From Desulfocapsa sp. (GTDB lineage Bacteria > Desulfobacterota > Desulfobulbia > Desulfobulbales > Desulfocapsaceae): DNA of 64,000 nt. A model generated the notes under the pieces. That model ran no database searches. It was given only the letters and a program-made list of their open reading frames with translations, and had not been told where the DNA came from. The stretch spans positions 62,001 to 126,000 of the forward strand of contig JAFLJS010000036.1 of NCBI GenBank assembly GCA_022712895.1. The letters run 5' to 3'. Within the stretch, counting starts at the first letter, position 1. The number at the start of each line of letters is the position of its first letter. Shown here one piece after another: positions 36,008-45,142 of the stretch. The translations under genes and the position numbers were made by a program.

Positions 36008-37188
36008 ATTTCCACTCTCTCCCGGGCAATGTTTTGCTCAAGAATCTTATAAAATCGATTTAATTTTCTATCAAAGGCTTCAACCGTATATTCCTGCTGC
36101 ACTTTCTCCCGGGCTGCCGCGGCAAGGTTATCCCGTAAGGTTACATCTGTTGCAAGGGTAATCAGGCCTGTAGCCATGGAAGTGGTTGTAGCTTCTACCA
36201 GATATGCTATTGAATCGTCAAGCACTTGCGTATGAGTCTGCATTCTGGTTGCCAGCGTGACCCGGCCTGAATCGAGATACGAATAGATCTTCATCGGGGT
36301 ATTAAATCCCTTACTCCGAGGAGAGACCAGGATGTCTGCCTGGTGCAGATAATGGTGTAGATCTGCAACCGGCCGTCGACCAACAAACTGAACCTTGTCA
36401 GCTATGCCAAGGCCATTGCTTTTCTCACGATACGAGTCTATATCATCATCGCTGCCACCAATAATCCGCAAACGTAACTCCTGTACTTGCTGACTGGCAA
36501 TGACAAAGGCATCAAGTAGAAGATCAATCCCCTGATATGTTTCCAGGTTGCCGATATAGAGAATATTAGTAGTCCCCTCTGCCAAATCAAGCCGGGCATG
36601 TTCAGGAATTGGCTCTTTACTGTCAGGCGGCAACAGAGAGACGTCTTCCAGACGGCCACAAAGGACATTAGGATCGTAGCCCTTGACCAGTTCTTCAATG
36701 GCCTTGCACACAGGAATAACTCCCGCCGCCCTCATAACCACCTGTTTTTCAAGAAAACGGAAGATCGGCAGGAACGGCTTGAGCAGGAAAAACTTTTCGC
36801 CAAGCTGATGGGAGAGTGAGGAATCCATATCATAAACAAAGGGAATCCTATATTTTTTTCCAAAAAAGGCCGCCAGAAAAGCGGATTCCTCCACTGCATG
36901 AATGAGATCAAATTCCTGTTCTTTTAAGAGCTTGCCAAGTGCAAAAAACAGTGACGCATCATAGACCAGCTTCTTCCAGGAAAAACCTGGTTTGACCCCA
37001 CTTACCCAGGAAAGCTGCTGAAGACGGATAATGGTACAGGACGACAGTGTAATATCATCACCTTCAGGATAGGTCAATAAGGTCAGCTGATGTCCGGCAG
37101 CGCCCAATGTTTCCAGCAACATCTTGACTGCAATGGGAGTTCCCCGGTTTTGGTAAAAAGGATGGGGGGCAAGAACCAGTATCTTCAT
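36004..37188 (-). CDS. Family 4 glycosyltransferase
   Basis: 394 residues with a GT-B fold. The N-terminal domain starts ILVLAPHPFYQNRGTPIAVK, and the C-terminal domain has NILYIGNLETYQGIDLLLDA, then LVSPRSKGFNTPMKIYSYLD with the donor-binding Glu-like region replaced by GFNTPMK. The ATG at 37188 overlaps the upstream dehydrogenase stop (ATGA). It overlaps the epimerase gene by 4 nt downstream, so all three are translationally coupled. Donor unknown. Confidence 0.87.
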   Translation of the reverse strand: MKILVLAPHPFYQNRGTPIAVKMLLETLGAAGHQLTLLTYPEGDDITLSSCTIIRLQQLSWVSGVKPGFSWKKLVYDASLFFALGKLLKEQEFDLIHAVEESAFLAAFFGKKYRIPFVYDMDSSLSHQLGEKFFLLKPFLPIFRFLEKQVVMRAAGVIPVCKAIEELVKGYDPNVLCGRLEDVSLLPPDSKEPIPEHARLDLAEGTTNILYIGNLETYQGIDLLLDAFVIASQQVQELRLRIIGGSDDDIDSYREKSNGLGIADKVQFVGRRPVADLHHYLHQADILVSPRSKGFNTPMKIYSYLDSGRVTLATRMQTHTQVLDDSIAYLVEATTTSMATGLITLATDVTLRDNLAAAAREKVQQEYTVEAFDRKLNRFYKILEQNIARERVEI

Positions 37189-38819
37189 GGTATTTGCACA
37201 TTCATGTTCTGATATAACTCTGTTATGGCATTTAACTCCTCGTATTGCTGCTCCTGACTCCAATCCAGTTCTCTGGCCATAACTTCGACAACACGGCGCA
37301 GCACGGACTCTTCAGGACAGCCACAACTTCCAAGTTCAGTTCTACGTAGTACCAGATCCGTTAAATGGCAGGCCATCTCTTCTCTGACACTGTAAAGGAC
37401 TTCAGCAATGGTCAAGGGGGAGACAGCACAGAGCAGGGTTTGGCTCTCCGGTTCATCGTCCATGATCTGTAGAATCATAACGGACTGTTCACCATACTGT
37501 TCACTCAGGTGGGGAAAGCGTTCCCGTAGAGAGGAGTATACAGCAGGTGTACTTTCCATTTCAGCAGTCGCTTTTCTAGCTCGAGGATTAGTAGGCTCGA
37601 TATCTTTGTTGCCTAACAGTTTTTCTAGATCCCGAGCCAGCTGAAGAGCTGTTGTATACTTGACGCCCCGCACTGAAAGTATACCATCCTGCTGATCGAT
37701 AATTTCAGAGTGTTTCAACAGACGAGGATTATCCTTCTGCGCTTCTTCTTTTGCTGGATACGCGGGAACCAGACCGACATGGCTAAAGACTACATCTTTT
37801 GGAGACAAGTTCGCAGCCGGATACAGTGCATTCACCTCATCAAGCATTTCTTCGATATCATTTTTAGAGCTAAGGGGTGGCGCTTCTGTGAGATCAGATA
37901 GGCGATAGGTCGTGCCGATCATGGTTTTCCCCCGCCAGGGTACAAAGAAAAAGAGTCGTTTTCCCCGCTGGACAACCATATCTTTATCCTTGTATTCACG
38001 GCTCCCCTCAAGGCCCACCGCATACTCGCCAAAATAACTGCGGTCAACCACAACATTGACCGCCTTGGCCAAAGCCATTTTTTCTTTACTTACTTTTCCA
38101 GCCGGTATCAGACCATCCACCCAAGGACCTGCACAGTTGATGATCATTTTGCTTTTTATAGCAAAACTCTTCTGCCCTAACACATCCTGCACCGTTACTT
38201 CCTGCTGCGTTTCACCTGTTGAAACCGCCTCTACACGAAGATAATTGCCGAGCACTGCACCGGCGGCGGCGGCCTGATGAAGCAGAAGGAGAACCATTCG
38301 TTCACTGTTCAACAACAGAGTATCATACCAGAGAGCAGCTCCTGTTATTGTATTGTCTGGCAAACCGGATATAATCTTCTTCGCTTTTTTTTCAGTTAGG
38401 ATTCGACCCCGGCCCAGATGTTTGTCACTCTCCAGTCCCTTGTTGCGGTCATAACTTATTACATCATTGAGTAGCAGAGCTGCTCCCATTGCCAGCTTAC
38501 CATGGATGCCCAACCCTTTAGTGGGCATTAAACAGCTCAGGGGACGAACAAGGTGAGGAGCCAACTGCATAAATTCCCGCCTAGCCCTGATGGATTCACG
38601 CATCCGCCTGAAGTCTGCATGCTGTAAATAACGTAAACCACCGTGTAGAATTTTGAGACTATTGGCAGAAGTAGCCTGACAGAAGTCACCCTTTTCGACA
38701 AGGGCCACATCATACCCGGCGGTGGCAAGCCTTCGAGCAGCAGCTGCTCCGTGAATACCACCACCGATTATAAGAAGATCAAAGCATTTATTTTGTAATT
38801 TACTACAGTCACGTTTCAT
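37185..38819 (-). CDS. FAD-dependent glycerol-3-phosphate dehydrogenase (GlpD-like)
   Basis: 544 residues. LLIIGGGIHGAAAARRLATA is the FAD-binding motif, then EKGDFCQATSANSLKILHGG and GLRYLQHADFRRMRES, both typical of aerobic-type GlpD. A C-terminal helical domain (about 385-530) is present. It oxidises sn-glycerol 3-phosphate to dihydroxyacetone phosphate with electrons passed to quinone. Its place inside a polysaccharide locus, coupled to a GT4 gene, is unusual and suggests a link to glycerol-phosphate decoration or recycling rather than growth on glycerol. Confidence 0.85.
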   Translation of the reverse strand: MKRDCSKLQNKCFDLLIIGGGIHGAAAARRLATAGYDVALVEKGDFCQATSANSLKILHGGLRYLQHADFRRMRESIRARREFMQLAPHLVRPLSCLMPTKGLGIHGKLAMGAALLLNDVISYDRNKGLESDKHLGRGRILTEKKAKKIISGLPDNTITGAALWYDTLLLNSERMVLLLLHQAAAAGAVLGNYLRVEAVSTGETQQEVTVQDVLGQKSFAIKSKMIINCAGPWVDGLIPAGKVSKEKMALAKAVNVVVDRSYFGEYAVGLEGSREYKDKDMVVQRGKRLFFFVPWRGKTMIGTTYRLSDLTEAPPLSSKNDIEEMLDEVNALYPAANLSPKDVVFSHVGLVPAYPAKEEAQKDNPRLLKHSEIIDQQDGILSVRGVKYTTALQLARDLEKLLGNKDIEPTNPRARKATAEMESTPAVYSSLRERFPHLSEQYGEQSVMILQIMDDEPESQTLLCAVSPLTIAEVLYSVREEMACHLTDLVLRRTELGSCGCPEESVLRRVVEVMARELDWSQEQQYEELNAITELYQNMNVQIP

Positions 38820-38922
38820 AGGAGATAATTAATCGTGGAAATATGGAGGGTTGGCAGAAGAGCCGCACCACTGAAAAAAGTGCTGCGGTCTTAGCAATCT
38901 CTTTTCATTTGCAGAACAGAGA

Positions 38923-39087
38923 CTAAAACAGTGTATAAATAAAGGGGGCAGATGTCTCACCGGCAACAATCAGAATACCAATGCCAAAGGAGACGAGAAC
39001 TACTGGAATAATCCACCACGCTTTATGGTGCCAGGCAAATTGAAATACTTCTTTGAGCAAAGAGATTACATGTTTCAAAAAATGCAT
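38923..39087 (-). CDS. DUF5989-type small membrane protein
   Basis: A 54-residue protein, start ATG at 39085-39087 with GGA about 9 nt upstream and TAG at 38923. MHFLKHVISLLKEVFQFAW is amphipathic, WWIIPVVLVSFGIGILIVAG is one membrane helix and the C-terminus reads SAPFIYTLF. That ending and the location beside a carbamoyltransferase and an SxtJ-like gene match the DUF5989 family. Its role is unknown; a partner for membrane attachment of the carbamoyltransferase is plausible. Confidence 0.85.
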   Translation of the reverse strand: MHFLKHVISLLKEVFQFAWHHKAWWIIPVVLVSFGIGILIVAGETSAPFIYTLF

Positions 39088-39172
39088 AAATTTATTCCTT
39101 TTTCACCGGAAAGAAAGCCAGGTGAAAATGAGTTTTTCTAGAGTATAGCTTATAAAACAGTGCTTCTTGCTA

Positions 39173-40999
39173 TCAATCCAACGTATAATTATCACGCCAA
39201 TTCACATCATCGTCAAATTCAGGCTGCTCTGATTTTTCCAGCAGATAAGAACCCAGTACCAGACAATCCATCTCTGTTCGCATAAAACAGCGATACGCGT
39301 CTTCCGGGGTGCAGACAATGGGCTCACCGCGCACATTAAAAGATGTGTTGATAATTACTGCATAGCCTGTCAGCTCATAAAAAGCTTTTATAATATCATA
39401 GTAGCCCTTATTGGTATCCGGACTAACTGTCTGGATACGGGCAGAATAATCAACATGGGTCACAGCGGGAATATCAGACCGTAACTGATTGATCTGCTCG
39501 TCAAAGGGCACTGTTTTGCCATCACTGTCAGTTAAGCAACGTTCTTTTTTAACATCTGCCACAATAAGCATATAGGGAGACGGACGATCTATATCAAAAT
39601 AGTCTCCGGCTTTCTCCTCAAGACAGGATGGGGCAAAAGGCCTGAATGACTCTCTGTATTTAATCTTGAGATTCATGGTGGACTGCATATCCGTGGACCT
39701 GGCATCTCCAATAATAGATCTGCAGCCAAGAGCCCTTGGTCCAAATTCCATTCGTCCCTGAAATAGACCTATAACTTTTTCATCGGCCATACGTTTAGCG
39801 ATCTCACGACTCCAATCGTCCCCATCAATCTTTGTTGCTACATAGTTATTTGCAGCAAGAAAAGCACCAATTTCATCATCGGGGAAGGAGGGCCCAAGAT
39901 AGGAGCCCTGCATGGTATCCTTCTTTAGATTACTGGTGCGTGGTTGGTTCTCGATCTGATGCCATGTGAGTAACGCAGCCCCGAGGGCTCCTCCGGCATC
40001 GCCGGAAGCTGGCTGAATATAAATATCTTCAAAAATATTTTCTCGTAAAAGACGACCATTGGCAACACAGTTCAGGGCAACTCCCCCCGAGAGACACAGA
40101 TACTTCATCCCTGTGAGCTCCTTGGTATAACGCGCCATCCGAATGACAATTTCTTCTGTTACCACCTGAATGGAAGCAGCAATGTCCATTTCTCGACTTG
40201 TGATCGGGCTTTCCGGCGTGCGCGGAGGACCGTCGAAAAGTTCCTCCATTAGACTGGTGGTCATTTTCAGGCTCTGCATATAACCAAAATATTCCATATT
40301 CAATCGAAAAGAACCATCAGCCTTCAGATCCAGAAGGTGCTTATAAATTTTATCTACATACTTTGGAGAACCATAGGGAGCAAGGCCCATAAGTTTATAT
40401 TCACCAGAATTCACTCTAAAACCGGTAAAGTATGTGATGGCCGAGTAGAGCAAGCCAAGGGAATGGGGGAAACAGAGTTCTTTCACCATTTCAATGCGAT
40501 TTTTACGACCAATGGCAATGGTGGAAGTTGCCCACTCACCTACGCCATCCATGGTCAAAACAGCAGCTTCCTCAAAGGGTGAAGGGTAAAAGGAAGATGC
40601 GGCATGGGATTCATGGTGCTCTGCAAAATAAATCTGCTTACTTCCAACCCCACATCGGGCAAGGCCTTTTTCTATATTATAAGGAATCCACAACTTCTGT
40701 TTAATCCAGAGAGGCATTGCCTTCATAAAAGAGGCCAATCCTTTTGGAGCAGTACTGAAGTAGGTCTCCATGATCCTGGCAAATTTCAGGATCGGTTTGT
40801 CGTAAAAAGTTACCGCATCCAGCTCTCCTTCACTGATCCCCCCTTCAGCAAGACAATAGCGTATCGCCAGTAAGGGGAAATCATGATCATGCTTAATTCG
40901 GGTAAAGCGCTCTTCCTGGGCCGCTGCCACAATCCGGCCATCCTGTACCAGCACTGCTGCTGAGTCATGATAATATGCACTGATTCCAAGAATATTCAT
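39173..40999 (-). CDS. Carbamoyltransferase (NodU/CmcH/SxtI family)
   Basis: 608 residues. ILGISAYYHDSAAVLVQDG opens the YrdC-independent Kae1-like domain, EHHESHAASSFYP is the metal-binding His cluster, LTMDGVGEWATS and CLSGGVALNCVANGRLL bind nucleotide. The C-terminal domain (about 400-600) carries MEFGPRALGCRSIIGDAR and YAVIINTSFNVRGEPIV. It transfers a carbamoyl group from carbamoyl phosphate to a sugar hydroxyl, a known polysaccharide and Nod-factor decoration. It shares a base with the SxtJ-like stop and precedes the DUF5989 gene. Confidence 0.93.
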   Translation of the reverse strand: MNILGISAYYHDSAAVLVQDGRIVAAAQEERFTRIKHDHDFPLLAIRYCLAEGGISEGELDAVTFYDKPILKFARIMETYFSTAPKGLASFMKAMPLWIKQKLWIPYNIEKGLARCGVGSKQIYFAEHHESHAASSFYPSPFEEAAVLTMDGVGEWATSTIAIGRKNRIEMVKELCFPHSLGLLYSAITYFTGFRVNSGEYKLMGLAPYGSPKYVDKIYKHLLDLKADGSFRLNMEYFGYMQSLKMTTSLMEELFDGPPRTPESPITSREMDIAASIQVVTEEIVIRMARYTKELTGMKYLCLSGGVALNCVANGRLLRENIFEDIYIQPASGDAGGALGAALLTWHQIENQPRTSNLKKDTMQGSYLGPSFPDDEIGAFLAANNYVATKIDGDDWSREIAKRMADEKVIGLFQGRMEFGPRALGCRSIIGDARSTDMQSTMNLKIKYRESFRPFAPSCLEEKAGDYFDIDRPSPYMLIVADVKKERCLTDSDGKTVPFDEQINQLRSDIPAVTHVDYSARIQTVSPDTNKGYYDIIKAFYELTGYAVIINTSFNVRGEPIVCTPEDAYRCFMRTEMDCLVLGSYLLEKSEQPEFDDDVNWRDNYTLD

Positions 41000-41460
41000 T
41001 AAAACTGCCTCTTATAATCTTCAACCGAGGATCTCTTGTCACACGACTGCCAATAAGAAACAGTATCGGGTTCAATCGTTCTGTGCATGGGATCTTTTCT
41101 CTTCAATATTTGGGCTATTTTGCCAATGGAGAAACAGATGTAGAAAAATGGTACAAGGAGTATCCAGGTAAGGATTTTTCCAACAAAAGCGGAAAATTTC
41201 TGAAAAATAAGCTCAATTGCAGCATAAATTTTCGGAAAAAAACGGGATGCAATAAAGACAAATGTGGAGATACAAAATGCCAGCAAAGCAATGGTTAAGT
41301 GACCATAAAAAAACAAAAAACACCCAATTGCCCAGGCAATCGACAAGGTAACCAGTGAAAAAAGCCACGTAGGTTGAGCCTTCCCCTGCTCCGATGCAGG
41401 TCTCTGCCAGGGCCAAATGGCTTCAGACACTTTATTTTGTATATATTGTTTACTCATCAT
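40999..41460 (-). CDS. SxtJ-family membrane protein
   Basis: 153 residues. After a soluble N-terminus (about 1-28) come two hydrophobic pairs (WLFSLVTLSIAWAIGCFLFF, LTIALLAFCISTFVFI) and a third (VGKILTWILLVPFFYICFSI), ending in a charged tail with RKDPMHRTIEPDTVSYW, the family's conserved end. SxtJ-like proteins regularly accompany NodU-type carbamoyltransferases; function unknown. It overlaps the SGNH gene by 4 nt and the carbamoyltransferase by 1 nt. Confidence 0.85.
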   Translation of the reverse strand: MMSKQYIQNKVSEAIWPWQRPASEQGKAQPTWLFSLVTLSIAWAIGCFLFFYGHLTIALLAFCISTFVFIASRFFPKIYAAIELIFQKFSAFVGKILTWILLVPFFYICFSIGKIAQILKRKDPMHRTIEPDTVSYWQSCDKRSSVEDYKRQF

Positions 41461-42524
41461 TTCTTCTCTAAGGTAGTCTTACTGTCCTTTTCGTTGTCCA
41501 TCTGCTTTGGCGTTCCTTTTTCCTGTGCCGATTCTTTCCAGGTGGAACCAAAAAAAGCATAAATCGCGTCTGCTGCTATTTCATGTGCCAATGCGCTGGG
41601 ATGTGGATCAAAAACATTGGCCCACAGCTTCTTGTGTTCAACTCCAGAATAATTACTGCGTAAATCCAAACACTCTATCTTTTTATCGGCACATACTTCT
41701 AACACCTGTTCATGCATAAACCCTAGTTTATATTGATCCATCGGGCCAGCAAAACTTGGAAACAGGACAATACCAAAATCAGTGTTATTTTTTTTATGGT
41801 GATCAATCAAACGTTCAAGTAAGCCTCGTGCTTTCACCACTTGCTTACTCTCAACGTCACTCATACTGTCTATCAAGTATTGCGTATAACTCTTCTTTGT
41901 CCCATCATTCCGCTGCATGCTTCCATACCCTCTCTGTAGCAAATAATAAAGAGCGGAGTGTTTCCAAAACCAGGTATGAACAGCTCGGTTGCTTATTAAA
42001 TGTGCAGTTTTATACTGTGCATGATCTGGCTTGAGCACCATATCATTGGTAAACCATTGATAGAGCACATAATCAGGTTTTATTGCATCAATAAAATGAA
42101 GAAATTTATAATGATTTGGAAGATTAAATCCACATATACCGACGTTGACTACCTCAACAGCAGGTGAACTTTCGTTTTTGTTCAAATACACATCGATACG
42201 TTCGGTAAAACGTTCACTAGCAGGGTAAACTCCCTGCCCCCAAGTGAAGCTATCTCCTGCTACCACCAGTCTGTATCGTTCATCGGGTATTTGTTCAAAA
42301 TGCTTTCCGCGAAAACGCCATCCATTGTGCTCATCTTTAAATAAATGGAAATTTTTTAGCGAAAAATATGAGGTTCCATCGGCAGTCGAGAGAACATCCC
42401 GGTAATAAAAACGAATCCCCCCCTCCAGGCACAAGAGCATAAACATTGAGAACAACAATAAAAATACAGTAATAACTGTAATCTTAAAAATTACCCCTCT
42501 CTCAGATCCCTCAATGCGAGCCAT
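41457..42524 (-). CDS. SGNH/GDSL-fold protein, membrane-anchored
   Basis: 355 residues from an ATG with GGAG 6 nt upstream; a TTG further up at 42536 is less likely. One N-terminal membrane helix (ITVITVFLLLFSMFMLLCLE) is followed by a periplasmic SGNH domain: block I GDSFTWGQGV (nucleophile Ser), VVNVGICGFN with the block II Gly, and block V FDPHPSALAHE with Asp and His. Such proteins act as sugar O-acetyl or O-acyl esterases or transferases. The C-terminal tail is highly charged (KGTPKQMDNEKDSKTTLEKK). It leads the SxtJ-carbamoyltransferase unit. Confidence 0.8.
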   Translation of the reverse strand: MARIEGSERGVIFKITVITVFLLLFSMFMLLCLEGGIRFYYRDVLSTADGTSYFSLKNFHLFKDEHNGWRFRGKHFEQIPDERYRLVVAGDSFTWGQGVYPASERFTERIDVYLNKNESSPAVEVVNVGICGFNLPNHYKFLHFIDAIKPDYVLYQWFTNDMVLKPDHAQYKTAHLISNRAVHTWFWKHSALYYLLQRGYGSMQRNDGTKKSYTQYLIDSMSDVESKQVVKARGLLERLIDHHKKNNTDFGIVLFPSFAGPMDQYKLGFMHEQVLEVCADKKIECLDLRSNYSGVEHKKLWANVFDPHPSALAHEIAADAIYAFFGSTWKESAQEKGTPKQMDNEKDSKTTLEKK

Positions 42525-42580
42525 TTTTATCTCCAAACATTATCAGGACCATTTCCAATACTCGCAAACTTAACCATTAG

Positions 42581-42613
42581 CTATTACCTATTACCTATTA
42601 CCTATTACCTATT
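42581..42613. repeat. Heptanucleotide tandem repeat (CTATTAC) x 4.7
   Basis: Four exact copies of CTATTAC plus a partial CTATT, in the 170-bp gap upstream of the SGNH gene at 41457. Seven is not a multiple of three, but the repeat is outside coding sequence, so copy-number change could only alter promoter or leader spacing. A weak -35/-10-like pair (TTGCGA, 17 nt, GATAAT; 42539-42567, minus strand) lies just downstream of it. Confidence 0.85.
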
Positions 42614-42695
42614 TTCCCTTTACTTAGTGTATATGCGAAGTAAAGGAACGTTCAATGAAATAATATAAGTACCGAAAAGACAGCTCAAAACAACT

Positions 42696-44036
42696 CTAGT
42701 CTGAAATAAGTTCTTTCGAAATAATTGATCGGACAATCTCATCAATCACATAACCATAGCCCTTTCCGGTCAAATGGCAGCATGCGTCACGATACAACAT
42801 TTCATCATTATCTTTAAATATCATTGTCAAATCCTGAAATGGTACATCAGACGCTTTCAATTTCTTCCCCTCAGCAATCAAATAAGGATACCCCAAAGTC
42901 GCTCCTTCTTTATAGGGGGGAATTAGGGTGTTCCCCTCCAGAAGGGCTACAGCTCGTTCAGCTTGACTCATGGCTTTAGAATCCTTCACATACTGATTTG
43001 GCTGCAAAAAGTGATAGTACTCAATACCTGCTGCTTGTGCTGTCGCATACAATATCTCAGACGACCTACGCCAGAATGCAGCAATATGCTTCAAGGCCAG
43101 ATCAGTGTCTTCAACCTGGAATTTTGTTCCCGCTATTGCCATTCTAGATTTTACCCGGGGAACATTCCTTGCTTTTTTCAGATATTCACTTTCTGTTCGT
43201 GAAATATGCTGCTGAATAGATCTGTCCTTAAGATACCAGACAAGGTTCCAGGTAGGACTATGGCGCAAAAGAGACTTATTCATCTGTTCTGCTGTATTAC
43301 TACGCTGCTCCTGCAGATAGGCAAGTAAACCTTGGAACGACTTGCTCAGTCGATTTTCGCTGCCCCTTGCTATGCGCTGGTGCCACATCCGAGGAAAAAA
43401 GGGATTGGTATTAAAGGGTATATTCTCTGCTTGCGGCAGCACTATGTCATTAAACCCATCGATATTAATGATCATGTCAAAATGCGCACCCATTGACAAG
43501 TAATATTGGATGGCGAAAAGCTGCTGTGGTTGCTTGTAACCACCAGTAGCAAGAGTGTAGATAATGATTTCCTTGCCATCAAATTGTGGGAAAGAAGATA
43601 AGGCCTGTAAAAGTTTTCCGTCTGCAGAATTATTGGCAATACCATACGCAAAAGATCCGCCGATAATTGCGACAATTGCCCTCTCAGGAGACGCCTCAAG
43701 AAAATCTTTCCCCTGAAGTAGGTCTTTGTAACTACGCATTCGCTCATCACAAAAGCCGATATCGGGACATTCGTCGTCATGATAATCTATGACATACCCT
43801 AAATAGGGATGTAAGATTTCTACACGGTATTTTCGTTTTTTCCCTTTTTTGCCTTGATCCAGATTTGCCGCAACTCTTTCCTGAGAATCACTGATAATAT
43901 CACGTCGTTCCTGCTTTAGCCTGTCATAAGAATACGCTTCGCCCTGTACTATCCAATTGCCTAAATAGCCAAAACTAACCTCTACCAAGAGCAAAAGTGA
44001 AAAGATATACAACAAAATCAAAGAAAATCGTTTCAT
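42696..44036 (-). CDS. SGNH-like periplasmic protein of polysaccharide locus
   Basis: 446 residues from the ATG of MKRFSLILLYIFSLLLLVEV, a membrane anchor. The periplasmic part has AIIGGSFAYGIANN (block I, Ser in GGS), INIDGFNDIVLP (block III-like Asn), and near the C-terminus DACCHLTGKGYGYVID, a variant of the block V Asp-His. It is probably an O-acyl esterase/transferase-like decoration protein, distinct from and longer than its neighbour at 41457. The upstream gap of about 230 bases may hold a promoter. Confidence 0.7.
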   Translation of the reverse strand: MKRFSLILLYIFSLLLLVEVSFGYLGNWIVQGEAYSYDRLKQERRDIISDSQERVAANLDQGKKGKKRKYRVEILHPYLGYVIDYHDDECPDIGFCDERMRSYKDLLQGKDFLEASPERAIVAIIGGSFAYGIANNSADGKLLQALSSFPQFDGKEIIIYTLATGGYKQPQQLFAIQYYLSMGAHFDMIINIDGFNDIVLPQAENIPFNTNPFFPRMWHQRIARGSENRLSKSFQGLLAYLQEQRSNTAEQMNKSLLRHSPTWNLVWYLKDRSIQQHISRTESEYLKKARNVPRVKSRMAIAGTKFQVEDTDLALKHIAAFWRRSSEILYATAQAAGIEYYHFLQPNQYVKDSKAMSQAERAVALLEGNTLIPPYKEGATLGYPYLIAEGKKLKASDVPFQDLTMIFKDNDEMLYRDACCHLTGKGYGYVIDEIVRSIISKELISD

Positions 44037-44263
44037 AAGTACTATCCGTTTTTTACGTTCCCAAATGGGTTGATTCAAGATACATTATTTGGCAAAAAAA
44101 AGAGTGAAATTACTAGCACACCCCCTGGAGAAGGTCAAGTAAAAGGGTTGCAAGTCAATTTAAAAAAAGTCGCCTTTTAACAGTAGTATCCCATTAAGAT
44201 ACGGCTTCTTTTACGATAGAACAAAGTATTCTCAAAACAAGAGGGCTATCCCCCACAAACGAT

Positions 44264-45091
44264 TTATAAGAACCGATTTAGAAGATTAATACGTAATTGA
44301 TCGCAAACAAAACGGACAGAGTTCATCCGACAACCAAATTCTCTTAAGTCCCCTGGTTGCTCGAGTTGGTTACGTAAAGAGTTGGCGGGATGGCTTGTGG
44401 ATAGTTTTTCCCCTAATATGAGTGTTCCTGAGGTTGCTATACGATCGTAATGGGAGACAAGAGGGAGAGGATCACTACCGGATAGTAATAGAATATTTTT
44501 TTTATGTGCATGACTAAACAGAGATGGGGTTGGCCAGCAGGAAGGTCTGTTTCCGTTGTCTCCAATAAAAAATGGGAATTCATGCCCAGAATCAAGAAAG
44601 CTTTTCACCGCCTTCCCTCTCGTACCAAACCACTTCCCAACGCCCCAGGGCAATACAACAAGCCCATCACTATCTGCAATGCTTTGTGCTAAATCCGGAA
44701 GAGACAATGTTTTATCTTTGTGCCGAACAGTACTAAAAAGGGAAAGTACTTCAATGTTTTCCTTACTCACATGCTGCCTGCCTGCCAGCAAAATAATAGT
44801 GCTTTCGCCCCTACACACGAGAAGACTATTTGGCTCAGCTGTCTTATAAAAAATTATGTCAGCCGAATCCGTTTCTCTCTCCACTCTATTTTCAGGAGAG
44901 ACAGCGTTTTCATATAAAGTAGAAAAGACATCATGTTCGCCCCCTTCAGCCAGTGCCAAAACATAACTGACATCGTTAACCAGGTTTTCTCTTTTTTCGA
45001 CTGTTAAAAAGTTATCAAACGCTGCCGAAAAAAATTGTTCTTTGTTGAATTCTGGGTAGATATGAACGTGGGCATCAATAAGAATTGCCAT
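44264..45091 (-). CDS. Metal-dependent-hydrolase-like protein
   Basis: 275 residues starting AILIDAHVHIYPEF, with the HxH metal ligands of the amidohydrolase/TatD/PHP type directly after the start. Later blocks are GLVVLPWGVGKWFGTRG, FFIGDNGNRPSCWP, HAHKKNILLLSGSDPLPL and CRMNSVRFVCDQLRINLLNR. The GSDPLP segment could supply the late Asp ligand. I cannot assign a substrate. It lies 51 nt after the large membrane protein gene at 45143 and probably shares its transcript. Confidence 0.6.
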   Translation of the reverse strand: MAILIDAHVHIYPEFNKEQFFSAAFDNFLTVEKRENLVNDVSYVLALAEGGEHDVFSTLYENAVSPENRVERETDSADIIFYKTAEPNSLLVCRGESTIILLAGRQHVSKENIEVLSLFSTVRHKDKTLSLPDLAQSIADSDGLVVLPWGVGKWFGTRGKAVKSFLDSGHEFPFFIGDNGNRPSCWPTPSLFSHAHKKNILLLSGSDPLPLVSHYDRIATSGTLILGEKLSTSHPANSLRNQLEQPGDLREFGCRMNSVRFVCDQLRINLLNRFL

Positions 45092-45142
45092 TAAAACCGT
45101 CGCCTCCTGTGGTCTACACTACGTTTCTTATGTTGAACGATT

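Noticed and set aside
42581-42613. CRISPR-like array
   Set aside because: Seven-base units without spacers and no cas genes; a simple tandem repeat.
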